DNA from: Halogeometricum limi
GTDB lineage: Archaea; Halobacteriota; Halobacteria; Halobacteriales; Haloferacaceae
DNA: 64,000 nucleotides
NCBI RefSeq assembly: GCF_900115785.1
Contig: NZ_FOYS01000001.1
Coordinates: 62,001 to 126,000 of the forward strand
Direction of reading: 5' to 3'
Each line of letters opens with the position of its first letter. The stretch's first letter is position 1. Positions 15,895 to 27,002 of this stretch are shown in pieces. Made by a program: the position numbers and the translations under genes. The notes under the pieces are model-generated. The model had not been told where the DNA came from and did no database searches. It was given only the letters and a program-made list of their open reading frames with translations.

Positions 15895-17225
15895 CGTGTC
15901 GCCTCCGCGGCCCGGCGAATCGACTCGTCCAAGTCGGCGACGACGTCGGCGGCGTCTTCGATGCCGACGGAGAGACGGAGCATGTCGGGGCCGACGCCCG
16001 CGGCGCGTTGTTCCTCGGCGCTCAACTGCGCGTGCGTCGTCGAGGCGGGGTGGATGACGAGCGTCTTCGCGTCGCCGATGTTCGCCAAGAACGAGGCCAA
16101 CTGCGTGTTCTCGCAGGTGCGCTTGGCCGCCTCGTAGCCCGCTTCGAGACCGAACGTGACCATGCCGCCGTAGCCACCGGCAGACGATGCGTCTGCCGAG
16201 GTCCCACTCGCTTTGCTCGCGGGACCCCCGTCCAGATACTCGCTCGCGTTCTCGTGCGTCGGGTGGTCCTCGAACCCGGGATACGACACCCACGCGACGT
16301 CGTCGTGGTCGCGGAGGAACGTCGCCACGTCGTGCGCGTTGTCGCAGTGTCTCTGCATCCGGAGCGGGAGCGTCTCGATTCCCTGCAGGGTCTGCCAGGC
16401 GTCGAACGGCGACTGTTGACTGCCCAGCGTCCGGAGCGAGCGCTGCCGGGCGGCCACCGCGAACGCCCTGTCGCCGAAGCGTTCGACGAAGTCGACGCCG
16501 AAGGCGGGGTTCTCCCCGGAGAGTTCGTCGTAGTCGGCGTGCTCCCACGGGAACGTCCCGCCGTCGACGAGGATACCCCCCACCGTCGTCCCCGACCCGT
16601 GAATCCACTTCGTCGTCGACTCCCAGACGATGTCCGCGCCGTGTTCGAGCGGTCGGCACAGGTACGGCGTCGCGAACGTGTTGTCGACGACGAGGGGGGC
16701 GGCGGCGTCGTGCGCGATGTCGGCGAGGCGCTCGAAGTCGGGTGTCTTCAGCGAGGGGTTGGCGATGGTCTCGACGTGGACGAACGCGGTGTTCTCGTCC
16801 ACCGCCTCCTCGTAGGCGTCGTAGTCCAGCGTGTCGACGACGCGCGTCTCGACGCCGCGGCGCGACGCCATCTTCGTGAGGTACGTCGAGGTGCCGCCGT
16901 ACATGTCGGCGGAGGCGACGACGTTGTCGCCGACGGACGCGAGGAGGCTCGCGGCGGCGTCGAAGGCGGCCATCCCGGACGCCGTCGCGACGGCCCCGGT
17001 CCCCCCTTCGAGGGCCGCCAGTCGGTCCTCCAGCACGCGCGTCGTCGGGTTGGAGATGCGCGAGTAGACGTCGCCCTCGGCGTCGAGCGCGTACAGGTCG
17101 GCGGCGTGGTCGGCGTCCTCGAACGCGTACGAGGTGGTCTGGTAGATGGGCGGTGCGCGCGCACCCGTCGCCGCGTCCGGCTCCTGCCCGGCGTGGAGAC
17201 TCCGGGTGTGGAACCCGTGTTTCAT
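15891..17225 (-). CDS. metY: O-acetylhomoserine sulfhydrylase, copy 2, with an in-frame insertion
   Basis: A 444-residue paralogue of the gene at 12434 with the same motifs: [36 protein letters not shown], the PLP lysine in [16 protein letters not shown], and [14 protein letters not shown]. Residues about 340-356 form a Ser/Ala-rich insert ([17 protein letters not shown]) absent from the paralogue, between YLDGG and [16 protein letters not shown]. At DNA level the insert is made of two hairpins and looks like an acquired element (see separate entry). The gene leads into metX with a four-base overlap, so its product would use the acetylhomoserine made by MetX. A TTATAT promoter lies 27-34 bases upstream of the ATG, fitting a leaderless transcript. 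Confidence 0.92.
   Translation of the reverse strand: MKHGFHTRSLHAGQEPDAATGARAPPIYQTTSYAFEDADHAADLYALDAEGDVYSRISNPTTRVLEDRLAALEGGTGAVATASGMAAFDAAASLLASVGDNVVASADMYGGTSTYLTKMASRRGVETRVVDTLDYDAYEEAVDENTAFVHVETIANPSLKTPDFERLADIAHDAAAPLVVDNTFATPYLCRPLEHGADIVWESTTKWIHGSGTTVGGILVDGGTFPWEHADYDELSGENPAFGVDFVERFGDRAFAVAARQRSLRTLGSQQSPFDAWQTLQGIETLPLRMQRHCDNAHDVATFLRDHDDVAWVSYPGFEDHPTHENASEYLDGGPASKASGTSADASSAGGYGGMVTFGLEAGYEAAKRTCENTQLASFLANIGDAKTLVIHPASTTHAQLSAEEQRAAGVGPDMLRLSVGIEDAADVVADLDESIRRAAEATR
16178..16232. mobile_element. Palindromic in-frame mini-insertion inside metY copy 2
   Basis: About 51 bases absent from the paralogous gene and made of two adjacent inverted repeats. One is GGCAGACG, a three-base loop and CGTCTGCC (16180-16198), a perfect 8-bp stem. 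The other is GGTCCC ... GGGACC (16200-16226), with internal copies of CTCGC. The length is a multiple of three, so the reading frame survives and the protein gains a flexible Ser/Ala linker. This looks like a non-autonomous miniature element or a repeated palindromic unit domesticated as coding sequence. I see no second copy in this window. No clear target-site duplication can be assigned because the flanks are GG-rich. Confidence 0.55.
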
Positions 17226-17251
17226 GTACTACACGCATATTCACAGAGAGA

Positions 17252-17259
17252 GATATAAC
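17252..17259 (-). promoter_or_regulatory. TATA box of metY copy 2 / metX transcript
   Basis: On the leftward strand the sequence reads GGTTATATCT, centred about 30 bases upstream of the ATG at 17225, the spacing expected for a leaderless haloarchaeal transcript. The intergenic stretch 17226-17332 also serves the divergent HEAT-repeat gene. Confidence 0.6.
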
Positions 17260-17332
17260 CTGCGGTTACGGCGCGAGCGACGGTGACAGTCGCACCGAAG
17301 TGTTTTTTCACTCCGACCGACGTGTGCGAGTC

Positions 17333-19645
17333 ATGTCGAATCAGGCGGGCGCGGCGGACGCCCGAATCGAGGTGGGGTACGACGCCGCGGTGTACCGACA
17401 CCTGCGGAGCGGGGACCCGAACCCCCCTGCGGCCGTCAGCGTGGTCACCGACGACAGAGAACTCGCCCGCGGCCACGACGGCCTCCGGTGGCACTGCGAG
17501 CAGTTAGTCCGCGCGTTGGAACCGCTCTCGAACGACGACCCCGCCACCGTCGAGTTCTACGACGAGGACAGCAGATACCACCTGTTCCCCGACGGCGACG
17601 TGATTCGTTTCGAGTTCGAGACGAACGAGCGAGCGGTGCCGACCGACGGCGTCGACCCGTCCGCGGGCGTCGTCGTCGACCGAGAGCGGTTCGTCACCGA
17701 ACTGCTCCGAACCGCGGAGACGTTCTGCGACGCGGTGGTCGGCGCGAACCCGGGACTCGCCGGCGAAGTCGCAGAGATACGCGAACGAACCGGGAGAGCA
17801 CGCGTCGTCGCCGCGGGGTTCGGTGACTGGGGACTCCCCGTCAGACTCCTCGACACCGTCCCCGAGACGGCGCACGACGGGACGGTGTACACGCAGACGA
17901 CGGTGTTCGCGACCGGCGACGCCCGGTTCGGCGCGTTCGACGGCGACACCCTCGCAGACGACTGCCCCCGCGATGCCCCGGCCGCCGCCCGCATCTGGCT
18001 CCACCGGCCCGAACTCGTCGACTGCGGCGACCAGGTCGACTTACAGATAGTCCCGAACCCCGACGCACTCGTCTGGCGGGACCACACGTTCGCGGGCGAA
18101 GTCGTCGACGTCTCACCCATCTCCGAATCGGCGCGGACCCCGTCGGACCACAGTCCGGACCGGCGTGCCCTCCTCCACGTCGGCGCGGGTACCGTCGCGT
18201 TCGACCCCGACGACGTGGACGGCGTGAGCGATGCGACGTCGTCCGGCGATATCGCCGTCGGCGACCGACTCCGTCTCCGCGCGGCGCGCGTCCACCTCAG
18301 CGACGTCGTCGTCACCGACGCGCCGTCGATGGCCGACCGCTCCGAGGAGCAACTCGAAGCCGCCCTCGCGAACCCGACGTTCCGGTCCGCGGCCGCGACC
18401 GAACTGGCTCGCCGCGGCGTCGACGCCGTCGACGCCATCGCGGACTGTCTCCGAGCGGCCCCGCCCGTCTCCGACCGGCGCGCACTCGTCCACGCACTGG
18501 ACGTCCTCGCCGACGAGGCGGCCGTCCCGGCGCTCGTCGAGTGTCTGAACGACGTCGACCCCGACGTTCGCCGCGCCGCCGCCGTCGCCCTCGCCACCGT
18601 CGGCGACCCCGGCACGATGGACGCCCTCCTCGCGGCCGTCCGCGCCGAATCCGACGCGGCCACGCGCCGCGCCATCGCCCGCGCCGCCCGGGACGTCGAC
18701 CCGACGAACGCCCTCGAACACTTCGCGAGTCTCGTCCGGACGGACACCGACTCCGCGGTGCGAGAGAGCGTCGTCCGCGTCCTCAGCGGGACCCAGAGCG
18801 TCCACGCGGAGGCACTCGTCGTCGAAGCCGTCGACGATCCGGACCCGGCCGTCGCCTGCGAGGCCATCGCGGCCGTCCGCTGGTTCACCGACGAACGGCC
18901 CGTCGGCGGCCTCCTGCGCCGACTCATGGACGACGACCCGACGGTCAGAGTCGCCGCCGCCGACGCGTTCGTCGAACTCGGCGCGCGCGCCTCGCACTAC
19001 CACGACGGCGACGAACTCGGCCCCGCGACTCGTACGCGGGTGGTTCGCGCACTCCTCGACAGACTGCACGACGAGAACCGAGCGGTCAGAGCGACGGTGA
19101 TGGAAGCGCTCGGGTCGCAGGCACACCCCGAGTCGGTGTCGCCGCTGTGTACCGCCTACGAGGACGACGAGGCGTGCCGACAGAGCGCCGTCGCCGCGCT
19201 CGGCCGAATCGGCGACCTACGAGCCATTCCGACCGTCGTGGCCGCTCTCGACGACGACGAGGCGGGCGTCCGCCGTCGCGCCTGTCGGGCCTGCGCCCGT
19301 CTCGACACCAGCGCGGGCGTCCGTCGCCTCTGTGACCTCGCGCGGACCGACCCGGAACTGGCCGTCCGCGTCGAAGCCGTCGAAGCGCTCGGACACGTCG
19401 GCGACGACAGAGACGAGGTGTTCGAGACGCTGGAAGCCGTCCTCGGCGTCGACGGCCAGTCCGGGGACGCACGGACGAAACAGCGCGTCTCGGACGCCGA
19501 GAGCGACGACGCCGACCTGCGCTGGGAGGCGGTGACGGCACTCGGCCGACTCGACCACCCCCGGGCGCGGTTCGTCCTCCGACAGGTCGCAGAAGACGAC
19601 CCCGACGAGTCCGTCAGAGACCGGGCGCGCAGTCGCTTAGACTGA
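17333..19645 (+). CDS. HEAT-repeat protein with a unique N-terminal half
   Basis: Acidic soluble protein of 770 residues. The first 330 residues have no motif I recognise. From about residue 332 to the end there are roughly a dozen HEAT/PBS-lyase-type helical repeats, with units such as AVPALVECLNDVDPDVRRAA, AADAFVELGAR and VRRRACRACARL. Repeats of this sort form a curved scaffold for protein binding, and some relatives are bilin lyases. No catalytic signature is visible here. The ATG at 17333 follows a T-rich tract (TGTTTTTTCA) about 30 bases upstream. The gene stands alone between the methionine block and an antiporter gene on the opposite strand. The function is open; an adaptor role is the most economical guess. 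Confidence 0.78.
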   Translation: MSNQAGAADARIEVGYDAAVYRHLRSGDPNPPAAVSVVTDDRELARGHDGLRWHCEQLVRALEPLSNDDPATVEFYDEDSRYHLFPDGDVIRFEFETNERAVPTDGVDPSAGVVVDRERFVTELLRTAETFCDAVVGANPGLAGEVAEIRERTGRARVVAAGFGDWGLPVRLLDTVPETAHDGTVYTQTTVFATGDARFGAFDGDTLADDCPRDAPAAARIWLHRPELVDCGDQVDLQIVPNPDALVWRDHTFAGEVVDVSPISESARTPSDHSPDRRALLHVGAGTVAFDPDDVDGVSDATSSGDIAVGDRLRLRAARVHLSDVVVTDAPSMADRSEEQLEAALANPTFRSAAATELARRGVDAVDAIADCLRAAPPVSDRRALVHALDVLADEAAVPALVECLNDVDPDVRRAAAVALATVGDPGTMDALLAAVRAESDAATRRAIARAARDVDPTNALEHFASLVRTDTDSAVRESVVRVLSGTQSVHAEALVVEAVDDPDPAVACEAIAAVRWFTDERPVGGLLRRLMDDDPTVRVAAADAFVELGARASHYHDGDELGPATRTRVVRALLDRLHDENRAVRATVMEALGSQAHPESVSPLCTAYEDDEACRQSAVAALGRIGDLRAIPTVVAALDDDEAGVRRRACRACARLDTSAGVRRLCDLARTDPELAVRVEAVEALGHVGDDRDEVFETLEAVLGVDGQSGDARTKQRVSDAESDDADLRWEAVTALGRLDHPRARFVLRQVAEDDPDESVRDRARSRLD

Positions 19646-19686
19646 CCGCGAACGTCGAGTACGGCGCACGACGACGCGAACGGCCG

Positions 19687-20889
19687 TCACCCCGCGGGTG
19701 AGAACCGCGTCACCATCCGTGCGAACAGGTCGGCCCGGCGCATGAGTACCGTCCCGAGGACGCTCGTCATGAGGACGTAGCCGACGGTGAACGCCGGAAT
19801 CGCCTCGCTGAGCGCGGGCGTCGTGCCCGCCGTCGTCAGGAACGCGGCGACGACGAGCGAGAACTCTCCTCTCGGAGTGAGCGCACATCCTACGCGTATC
19901 GCTCGTCGTCGGTCCAGGCCGTACGCTCGCCCGGCCAAGAACCCGCTCGATAGTTGCCCGGCCGTGGTGACGACGGTCGCGACGGTGACGACGGCGAACG
20001 TGTCGAACAGGAGTGCGGGGTCCGTCGCCAGTCCGATACCGAGGAAGAACGTCGCGGCGAAGAGGTCCCGACTGGAGGCGACCAATCGCCGGATGCGGTC
20101 GACGTGGTGCGTCCGTCCGAACGCCGTTCCGGCGACGAACGCCGCGACGGCCTCGCTCACGCCGACAGCGAGACCGACGCCGGCGACGAAGGTGGCCAGA
20201 CCGAGGACGCCGAGGAGGAACAGTTCCGACGGACGGTCGTCGAACAGGCGTTCGAGGACGCTCGCGCCGTAGTGAGCGAACGCCACCAGCGCGAGGAGAA
20301 ACAGGACGGAACGGACGAGAGAGAAGGGGAGGGAGGAGACGTCGCCGCCGTCGACCAGGAGGACGGCGAGCGCCGCGAACCCGAACGCGGTGACGACGTC
20401 CTCTACGACGCCGACGCCGAGGATGGCCTTCGCCTCCGGGTCGGCGACCCACCCCAGGTCGACGAGCAGTTTCGCGATGATGACCGTCGACGAGTTGAAC
20501 ACGATGAGCGCGAAGAACGCGGCTTCGAACCAGTCGAATCCGAATCCGAGACCGAGGAGAAATCCGAGCGGGAGGCTGATTCCGACGTCGATTACACCGG
20601 CGCGGAGGAGTTCGTCGCGATTCGCGAACAGTTCGTCCAAACTCAGTTCGAGACCGACGAAGAACAGCAGTAAGACGACGCCGATGTCGCCGAACAGGCG
20701 CACGACCCCGGGGTCGTCGACGAGAGCGAGAGACGTCCCGGCGACGGTCGGAGCGTGCGGACCGACCGCGATGCCGACGAGGATGTACGCCGGGACGACC
20801 GACTGGTCGAACCGAAGCGCGGTGACACCCGCGAGGGCGAGTATCGAGAGGAGTATCCCGAGCGTCGCAAGGAGGTTCAGTTCGACCAC
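19687..20889 (-). CDS. Cation:proton antiporter, CPA2/Kef type, membrane subunit
   Basis: Membrane protein of 400 residues with about 12 hydrophobic segments. It has the CPA2 features FGDIGVVLLLFFVGLELSL near residue 70 and IVFNSSTVIIAKLL near residue 130. GVGVVEDVVTAFGFAAL follows, with the acidic pair ED expected in the transport site, and then AFVAGTAFGRTHHVDRI. The family exchanges Na+ or K+ for H+. It lacks a soluble TrkA_N domain; a TrkA_C protein encoded just upstream (20934-21431) probably forms the regulatory subunit. The two genes are leftward with a 44-base gap, which supports one operon. The ion specificity is not readable from the sequence. Confidence 0.9.
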   Translation of the reverse strand: MVELNLLATLGILLSILALAGVTALRFDQSVVPAYILVGIAVGPHAPTVAGTSLALVDDPGVVRLFGDIGVVLLLFFVGLELSLDELFANRDELLRAGVIDVGISLPLGFLLGLGFGFDWFEAAFFALIVFNSSTVIIAKLLVDLGWVADPEAKAILGVGVVEDVVTAFGFAALAVLLVDGGDVSSLPFSLVRSVLFLLALVAFAHYGASVLERLFDDRPSELFLLGVLGLATFVAGVGLAVGVSEAVAAFVAGTAFGRTHHVDRIRRLVASSRDLFAATFFLGIGLATDPALLFDTFAVVTVATVVTTAGQLSSGFLAGRAYGLDRRRAIRVGCALTPRGEFSLVVAAFLTTAGTTPALSEAIPAFTVGYVLMTSVLGTVLMRRADLFARMVTRFSPAG

Positions 20890-20933
20890 GGTGACCGTGG
20901 TTCAGCGCACGCGACCATAGTCGTTGTCGAGTG

Positions 20934-21431
20934 TCAGGTCGGCGAGGCGTGACCGTCTCCCGAGAGGTACGAGTCGAACTCGCGGTAGGCCTCGTCGGTA
21001 CCGACGACGACGACGACGTCGCCGGGGCGAATCTCGGCGTCGGGAGATGGGGTCGAGAGCGTCCGCTCGCCCCGTTGGATGGCGAGTATCGACACCCCAG
21101 TCCGACTCCGAATGCCGGTCTCTCGAATCGTGCGGTTCGCGAGGGGCGAGTCGTCGTCGACTTCGACCCACCGTACCCGGGCGTCGTGAAGCGCCTCTCT
21201 CAATCCATCCTCGACGGGGGCGAAGTACGTCCCGTCGAATATCTCGGCTATCTTCCGCGATTCGGACTCGGACACCTCGAACAGGGCGTCGCCGTCGACG
21301 GACTGGTTCTCGCGCCAGTACGTCTTTCGCCCGCCGTCGTTTCGGAGCAAGACGACGAACTCCCCGCCGGCGGGGAACCGGAGCGTGTACCGTCGGCCGA
21401 CACCCGGAACTTGCGTCTCGAACACTCTCAT
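20934..21431 (-). CDS. TrkA_C-domain regulatory subunit of the antiporter
   Basis: Protein of 165 residues. The N-terminal half resembles a short stress/redox-sensor-like beta domain (VGRRYTLRFPAGGEFVVLLR). The C-terminal half is a RCK/TrkA_C domain, with the typical ANRTIRETGIRSRTGVSILA followed by IRPGDVVVVVGTDEAYREF. TrkA_C domains bind nucleotide ligands and gate K+ or Na+ transporters. It lies directly upstream of, and on the same strand as, the CPA2 antiporter gene, the standard arrangement for a cation:proton antiporter with a separate regulatory subunit. It is soluble, with no membrane segment. Confidence 0.87.
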   Translation of the reverse strand: MRVFETQVPGVGRRYTLRFPAGGEFVVLLRNDGGRKTYWRENQSVDGDALFEVSESESRKIAEIFDGTYFAPVEDGLREALHDARVRWVEVDDDSPLANRTIRETGIRSRTGVSILAIQRGERTLSTPSPDAEIRPGDVVVVVGTDEAYREFDSYLSGDGHASPT

Positions 21432-21510
21432 CCGTAGTATTTCGTCGATGAACGATATCGCTGTTCTGGTCGGGGCGGTCCCGGCCGGCCAGCGACGTGA
21501 GGCCGTTCGG

Positions 21511-21951
21511 TTAGACCGATTTTCGTCCCGCGGCGTCGGGTTCCGACGCGCCGTCGTCGGCGCGGAACTGGTCGACGGCGAACGCGAGCGTCGAGAGAAC
21601 TACCAACCCGGCGAACGGCGCGACGAACCCGCCGATGCTGAACCCCGTGAGGAAGGCGAACACCGGGAGAACGACGGCGAGGACGACGAGCGACGCGAAC
21701 GACTCCATCCGGACGGCGTACGACACCAGTATCGAGAGGACGACGAGGACGCCCGCCCAGAACGCCGCGACGGGTGCGTTGTCTGCGCCCAATCCCGGAC
21801 CCTCGACGAATCCGATGCCGGACGGAGACACCGAGAGGTACGGGAGCACCCAGCCGACGAACAACTGAATCGCGCCGACGAGACCGGCGAGGACGGCGAC
21901 GTAGCCGAGCAGTCGTCCGACGGAGCCCAGAGTGACGGGTGAACGGACCAT
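21511..21951 (-). CDS. Four-helix membrane protein, function unknown
   Basis: A 146-residue protein with hydrophobic segments GYVAVLAGLVGAIQLFVGWV, PVAAFWAGVLVVLSILVSYA, ASLVVLAVVLPVFAFLTGF and GGFVAPFAGLVVLSTLAFAV, then an acidic tail. It has no motif known to me. It is leftward, 79 bases before the TrkA_C gene, and divergent from ligA. It could be part of the antiporter transcript, but there is no functional evidence. Confidence 0.7.
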   Translation of the reverse strand: MVRSPVTLGSVGRLLGYVAVLAGLVGAIQLFVGWVLPYLSVSPSGIGFVEGPGLGADNAPVAAFWAGVLVVLSILVSYAVRMESFASLVVLAVVLPVFAFLTGFSIGGFVAPFAGLVVLSTLAFAVDQFRADDGASEPDAAGRKSV

Positions 21952-21979
21952 GCGGGAAGTAGGTCACGCGCCGGCCTAA

Positions 21980-24151
<2,172 letters not shown>

Positions 24152-24164
24152 GGCGGCGACCGAG

Positions 24165-24638
24165 ATGACGACAGACGACTCCCGTCGCTCGACCGTTCGA
24201 ATCTCGTCGCTCCAGCGACTCGTGGAGGCGCGATTCGCGAACCCGCTTCTCCGCCGTCTCCTCCGGTCGCCGCTGCACTGGCCGGCGAGTCGGTCTCTCG
24301 TCCTCGTGTCCTACGTCGGACCGCGGAGCGGGCGACGGTACACGTTCCCGGTGGTGTACGCCCGCGTCGACGAGCGTCTCGTCGTCGTCACACCGGGGCG
24401 GGAGAGTCGGTGGTGGCGGAACTTTCGTCGGCCTCGGGCGTGTTCGGTCTGGTTCCGTGGCGAAGAACGCCCGGCGACCGGAACGGTGGTCTCGGGCGAC
24501 GAACGCAAGCAGTTACTCGGCGCGTACGGCGACGAACACCCGCGATTCGGCCGGAGACTCGGCGTCGGAAGCAGGGAAGAACCGGAGACGGCCGCGGAAG
24601 AACTGGTCGTGGTTCGGTTCGCGTTCGACGATTCGTGA
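24165..24638 (+). CDS. Flavin/F420-type nitroreductase-like protein
   Basis: Protein of 157 residues resembling the split-barrel nitroreductase/quinone-reductase (Ddn-like, DUF385) family. Features are the lead LVSYVGPRSGRRYTFPVVYA, then the cofactor-side motif WWRNFRRPRACSVWFRGEER, and a short C-terminal helix. Relatives bind F420 or FMN in a split beta-barrel. The gene starts 13 bases after ligA on the same strand, so it may share the ligA transcript, although no functional link to ligation is known. The substrate is not predictable. The N-terminus is Arg/Ser-rich and may be flexible. Confidence 0.72.
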   Translation: MTTDDSRRSTVRISSLQRLVEARFANPLLRRLLRSPLHWPASRSLVLVSYVGPRSGRRYTFPVVYARVDERLVVVTPGRESRWWRNFRRPRACSVWFRGEERPATGTVVSGDERKQLLGAYGDEHPRFGRRLGVGSREEPETAAEELVVVRFAFDDS

Positions 24639-24689
24639 TTCGTGATTCGGTTCGCGTTCGGCGACCCGTAAGAGAGGTTTCGGCGGCCG

Positions 24690-25610
24690 CTACAGGTCCT
24701 GTTTCTCGAAGACGTAGTAGCCCACGAGCGTCGGGACGGCTATCCACGCCAGAAGGATGGTCATCATCGCCGCGCCGGAGAAGTACGGCGGGATGCCCTG
24801 TTCGAAGACGGGCGCGATGACGAGTTGTTCGCCGACGGTGGAACTGACGAGGCGGGCGCGGGCGGGGCCGTAGTACAACTGCGCGGTCAGCGTCTCGTAC
24901 GTCCGAAGCGGGTTGAGATACTTCAGGAACAGCCCGATTTGGACGCGCGTGACGTTCTCCAGCGCGCCGACGCCGGCCTCTTCGGCCACGTAGTTGAGGA
25001 GCTTCGGGATGCCCTCCGCGATGGGCTTCCAGAGGATGCCGAAGATGAGGAAGAGTCCGAGCGTCGCCAGCGTCGCCTCCCGGTTCGAGTCGGCGACGGC
25101 GGAGATGCCGAGGCCGATGGAGACGAACGCGAGGGCCAGAAGCGCCGTCAGCGCCACCATCGGGACGAACGAGCCGTAGCTAACGGCCGTCCCCGTGCCG
25201 ACGAGGACGACGAACGCGGCTAAAAAGCCCGTGAGGAGGGCGACGACGACGACGGCACCGCGGCCGAGCAGTTTCCCGGCGACGAGGTCCGTCCGAGAGT
25301 TCGGCAGCGACAGCGCGAGTTTGATACTGCCAGTCTCGCGTTCCTGCGTTATCGACCCGTAGGAAGTCGAGAGCGCGATGAATCCGAGGACGAGTGCGAG
25401 TAGGCCGGGGAACGAGAGGCTGAAGATGCCCAGGTCGACGAAGAATCCGAACAGGTTCGAGGCGTCCTTGAGGTCCTGCGGGAGGAGGAATCCGAACGCC
25501 AACAGCGCCGCGCCGCCGACGAAGAGGACGAAGAAGGCCGTCGCGCCGTGGAGCCATCGAGAGCGAACGGCGTCGTCGAACTCCTTACGGGCGACCGCTT
25601 GCCACGTCAT
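24690..25610 (-). CDS. ABC-2-type permease
   Basis: Membrane subunit of an ABC transporter, 306 residues. It has an N-terminal cytoplasmic lead (MTWQAVARKEFDDAVRSRWL) typical of ABC-2 permeases. Six or so hydrophobic segments follow, e.g. GATAFFVLFVGGAALLAFGF and LFLIFGILWKPIAE. The motif SYGSITQERETGSIKLALSL marks the family. Its ATG overlaps the ATPase stop by four bases, so the two subunits are translationally coupled. Together they probably form an exporter of unknown cargo; multidrug or membrane-component export is common for this class. Confidence 0.9.
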   Translation of the reverse strand: MTWQAVARKEFDDAVRSRWLHGATAFFVLFVGGAALLAFGFLLPQDLKDASNLFGFFVDLGIFSLSFPGLLALVLGFIALSTSYGSITQERETGSIKLALSLPNSRTDLVAGKLLGRGAVVVVALLTGFLAAFVVLVGTGTAVSYGSFVPMVALTALLALAFVSIGLGISAVADSNREATLATLGLFLIFGILWKPIAEGIPKLLNYVAEEAGVGALENVTRVQIGLFLKYLNPLRTYETLTAQLYYGPARARLVSSTVGEQLVIAPVFEQGIPPYFSGAAMMTILLAWIAVPTLVGYYVFEKQDL

Positions 25611-26668
25611 GCGCGCACCTCCCGTTCGTCGTCGGACTCGCTCGGTTCGCCGCCCCCGGACGGGGCGGAACCGCCGTCGGTCCGGTCCGTCCCGTCGTGA
25701 CCGGTATACGAGAGGAACAGGTCTTCGAGCGACGCCTCGCGCGTCTCGAAGTTCACCACCTCGACGCCCTGCGACTCCAGTTCGGCGATGACGGCCGTCT
25801 TCGCGTCGCCCGAGCAGGAGACGGTGAGTGCGTCCTCGGCCGCCTCGGTCGTGACGCTGTGGACGCCGCCGAGAGCGGTGACCGCGTCGGCGTTCACCGC
25901 GTCGACGTCGCCCGCGACGCGGACGTGGAGCGTCGAGTCCGCGTCGGACTTCTCGCGAAGGCTCTCGATGCTGTCGACGGCGACGAGTCGTCCCTCGCGC
26001 ATGATACCGACGCGGTCACAGACCGCTTCGACCTGTTCGAGGACGTGACTGGAGAAGAACACCGTCGTCCCGCGTGCCGCCTCCTCGGTGACGATGTCGC
26101 GCATCTCTTTCGCGCCCGCGGGGTCGAGTCCGCTGGAGGGTTCGTCCAGAATCAGGAGGTCGGGGTCGCCGACGAGGGCCATCGCGAGGGCGAGTCGCTG
26201 ACGCATCCCCTTCGAGTACCCGCCCGCCTTCCGGTCGGCGGCGTCCGAGAGACCGACGCGGTCGAGGACGGCCTCGACTCGGTCGCCGGCCTCTTCGAGT
26301 CCCTTCGAGTCGGCGGCGAACTCGACGTGTTCGCGGCCGGTGAGTCGGTCGTACACGTCGAATCCCTCGGGCAGGACTCCGGTTCGCGCACGGACGCCGA
26401 CGCTGTCGTCGTGGGCGTCGAGTCCGAGCACCTCTATCGTCCCGTCCGTCGGTCGGACGAAGTCCAGAAGCATGTTGATGGTCGTCGACTTGCCCGCGCC
26501 GTTCGGGCCGAGGAAGCCGAACACTTCGCCTTCCTCGACGGTCAACGACACGTCGTCGACGGCGGTGACGTCGTCGGGGTCGACGTCCCTGACCGAATCG
26601 ACGAACCGCGAGAGTCTCCCACCCTCCTCGAATCGTTTTGTCACGCTGTCGAGTTCGATGGCGGCCAT
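25607..26668 (-). CDS. ABC transporter ATP-binding subunit
   Basis: Protein of 353 residues with the ABC ATPase core: Walker A in FGFLGPNGAGKSTTINML (near residue 55), Q-loop region VLPEGFDVYDRL, the signature GYSKGMRQRLALAMALV (an SxGM variant of LSGGQ), and Walker B LLILDEPSSGLDP. The switch His lies in FFSSHVLEQVE. A 100-residue C-terminal extension follows (a domain seen in ABC-2 exporter ATPases, DUF4162-like) and an acidic tail. It powers the permease encoded by the downstream gene, with which it overlaps by four bases (ATGA). Confidence 0.93.
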   Translation of the reverse strand: MAAIELDSVTKRFEEGGRLSRFVDSVRDVDPDDVTAVDDVSLTVEEGEVFGFLGPNGAGKSTTINMLLDFVRPTDGTIEVLGLDAHDDSVGVRARTGVLPEGFDVYDRLTGREHVEFAADSKGLEEAGDRVEAVLDRVGLSDAADRKAGGYSKGMRQRLALAMALVGDPDLLILDEPSSGLDPAGAKEMRDIVTEEAARGTTVFFSSHVLEQVEAVCDRVGIMREGRLVAVDSIESLREKSDADSTLHVRVAGDVDAVNADAVTALGGVHSVTTEAAEDALTVSCSGDAKTAVIAELESQGVEVVNFETREASLEDLFLSYTGHDGTDRTDGGSAPSGGGEPSESDDEREVRA

Positions 26669-26756
26669 GGGCGTGGGTAGTCTGTTCTCCTGATAAAGTG
26701 TTTGGTGCGAGAATCAAGCCTGAGACTCGGCGTACGGCGGTCGCACCGAGAACCTA

Positions 26757-27002
26757 TCAGAGTTCTGCGTCGGGGTCGTAGCGGCCGCGGACGCGTTCGA
26801 CTTCGGTTCGGTACCGGTCCCGCGTCTCCTCGTCGGTGACGGCTTCGAGAGGCGACCGGTCCACCGTCGCCGCCGCCGTCGTCTCGACACCTCGCCGGCG
26901 AGCGAGCGTCGCGGAGTACTGCTTTCGGTGCGTCCACTCGCCGTCCGGCGTCGCGTACACGACGTCTATCATCCCGCGGTCGGTGTACGTCCGTTCGAGC
27001 AA
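26757..27002 (-). CDS. Small haloarchaeal protein with unclear start, possibly 5'-damaged
   Basis: The reading frame encodes about 81 residues: MIDVVYATPDGEWTHRKQYS followed by a helical tail RDRYRTEVERVRGRYDPDAEL. The pattern (VYATPDGE-x-x-x-x-x-Q) is a conserved haloarchaeal small-protein type. The frame extends upstream into RRWLLERTYTDRG, which also looks conserved, yet no ATG or GTG precedes it before a TGA at about 27043. The only starts are a TTG at 27002 or an internal ATG at about 26973. Either a rare TTG start is used, or the 5' end has decayed. The promoter of the divergent winged-helix gene lies to the right. The function is unknown. Confidence 0.6.
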   Translation of the reverse strand: MLERTYTDRGMIDVVYATPDGEWTHRKQYSATLARRRGVETTAAATVDRSPLEAVTDEETRDRYRTEVERVRGRYDPDAEL

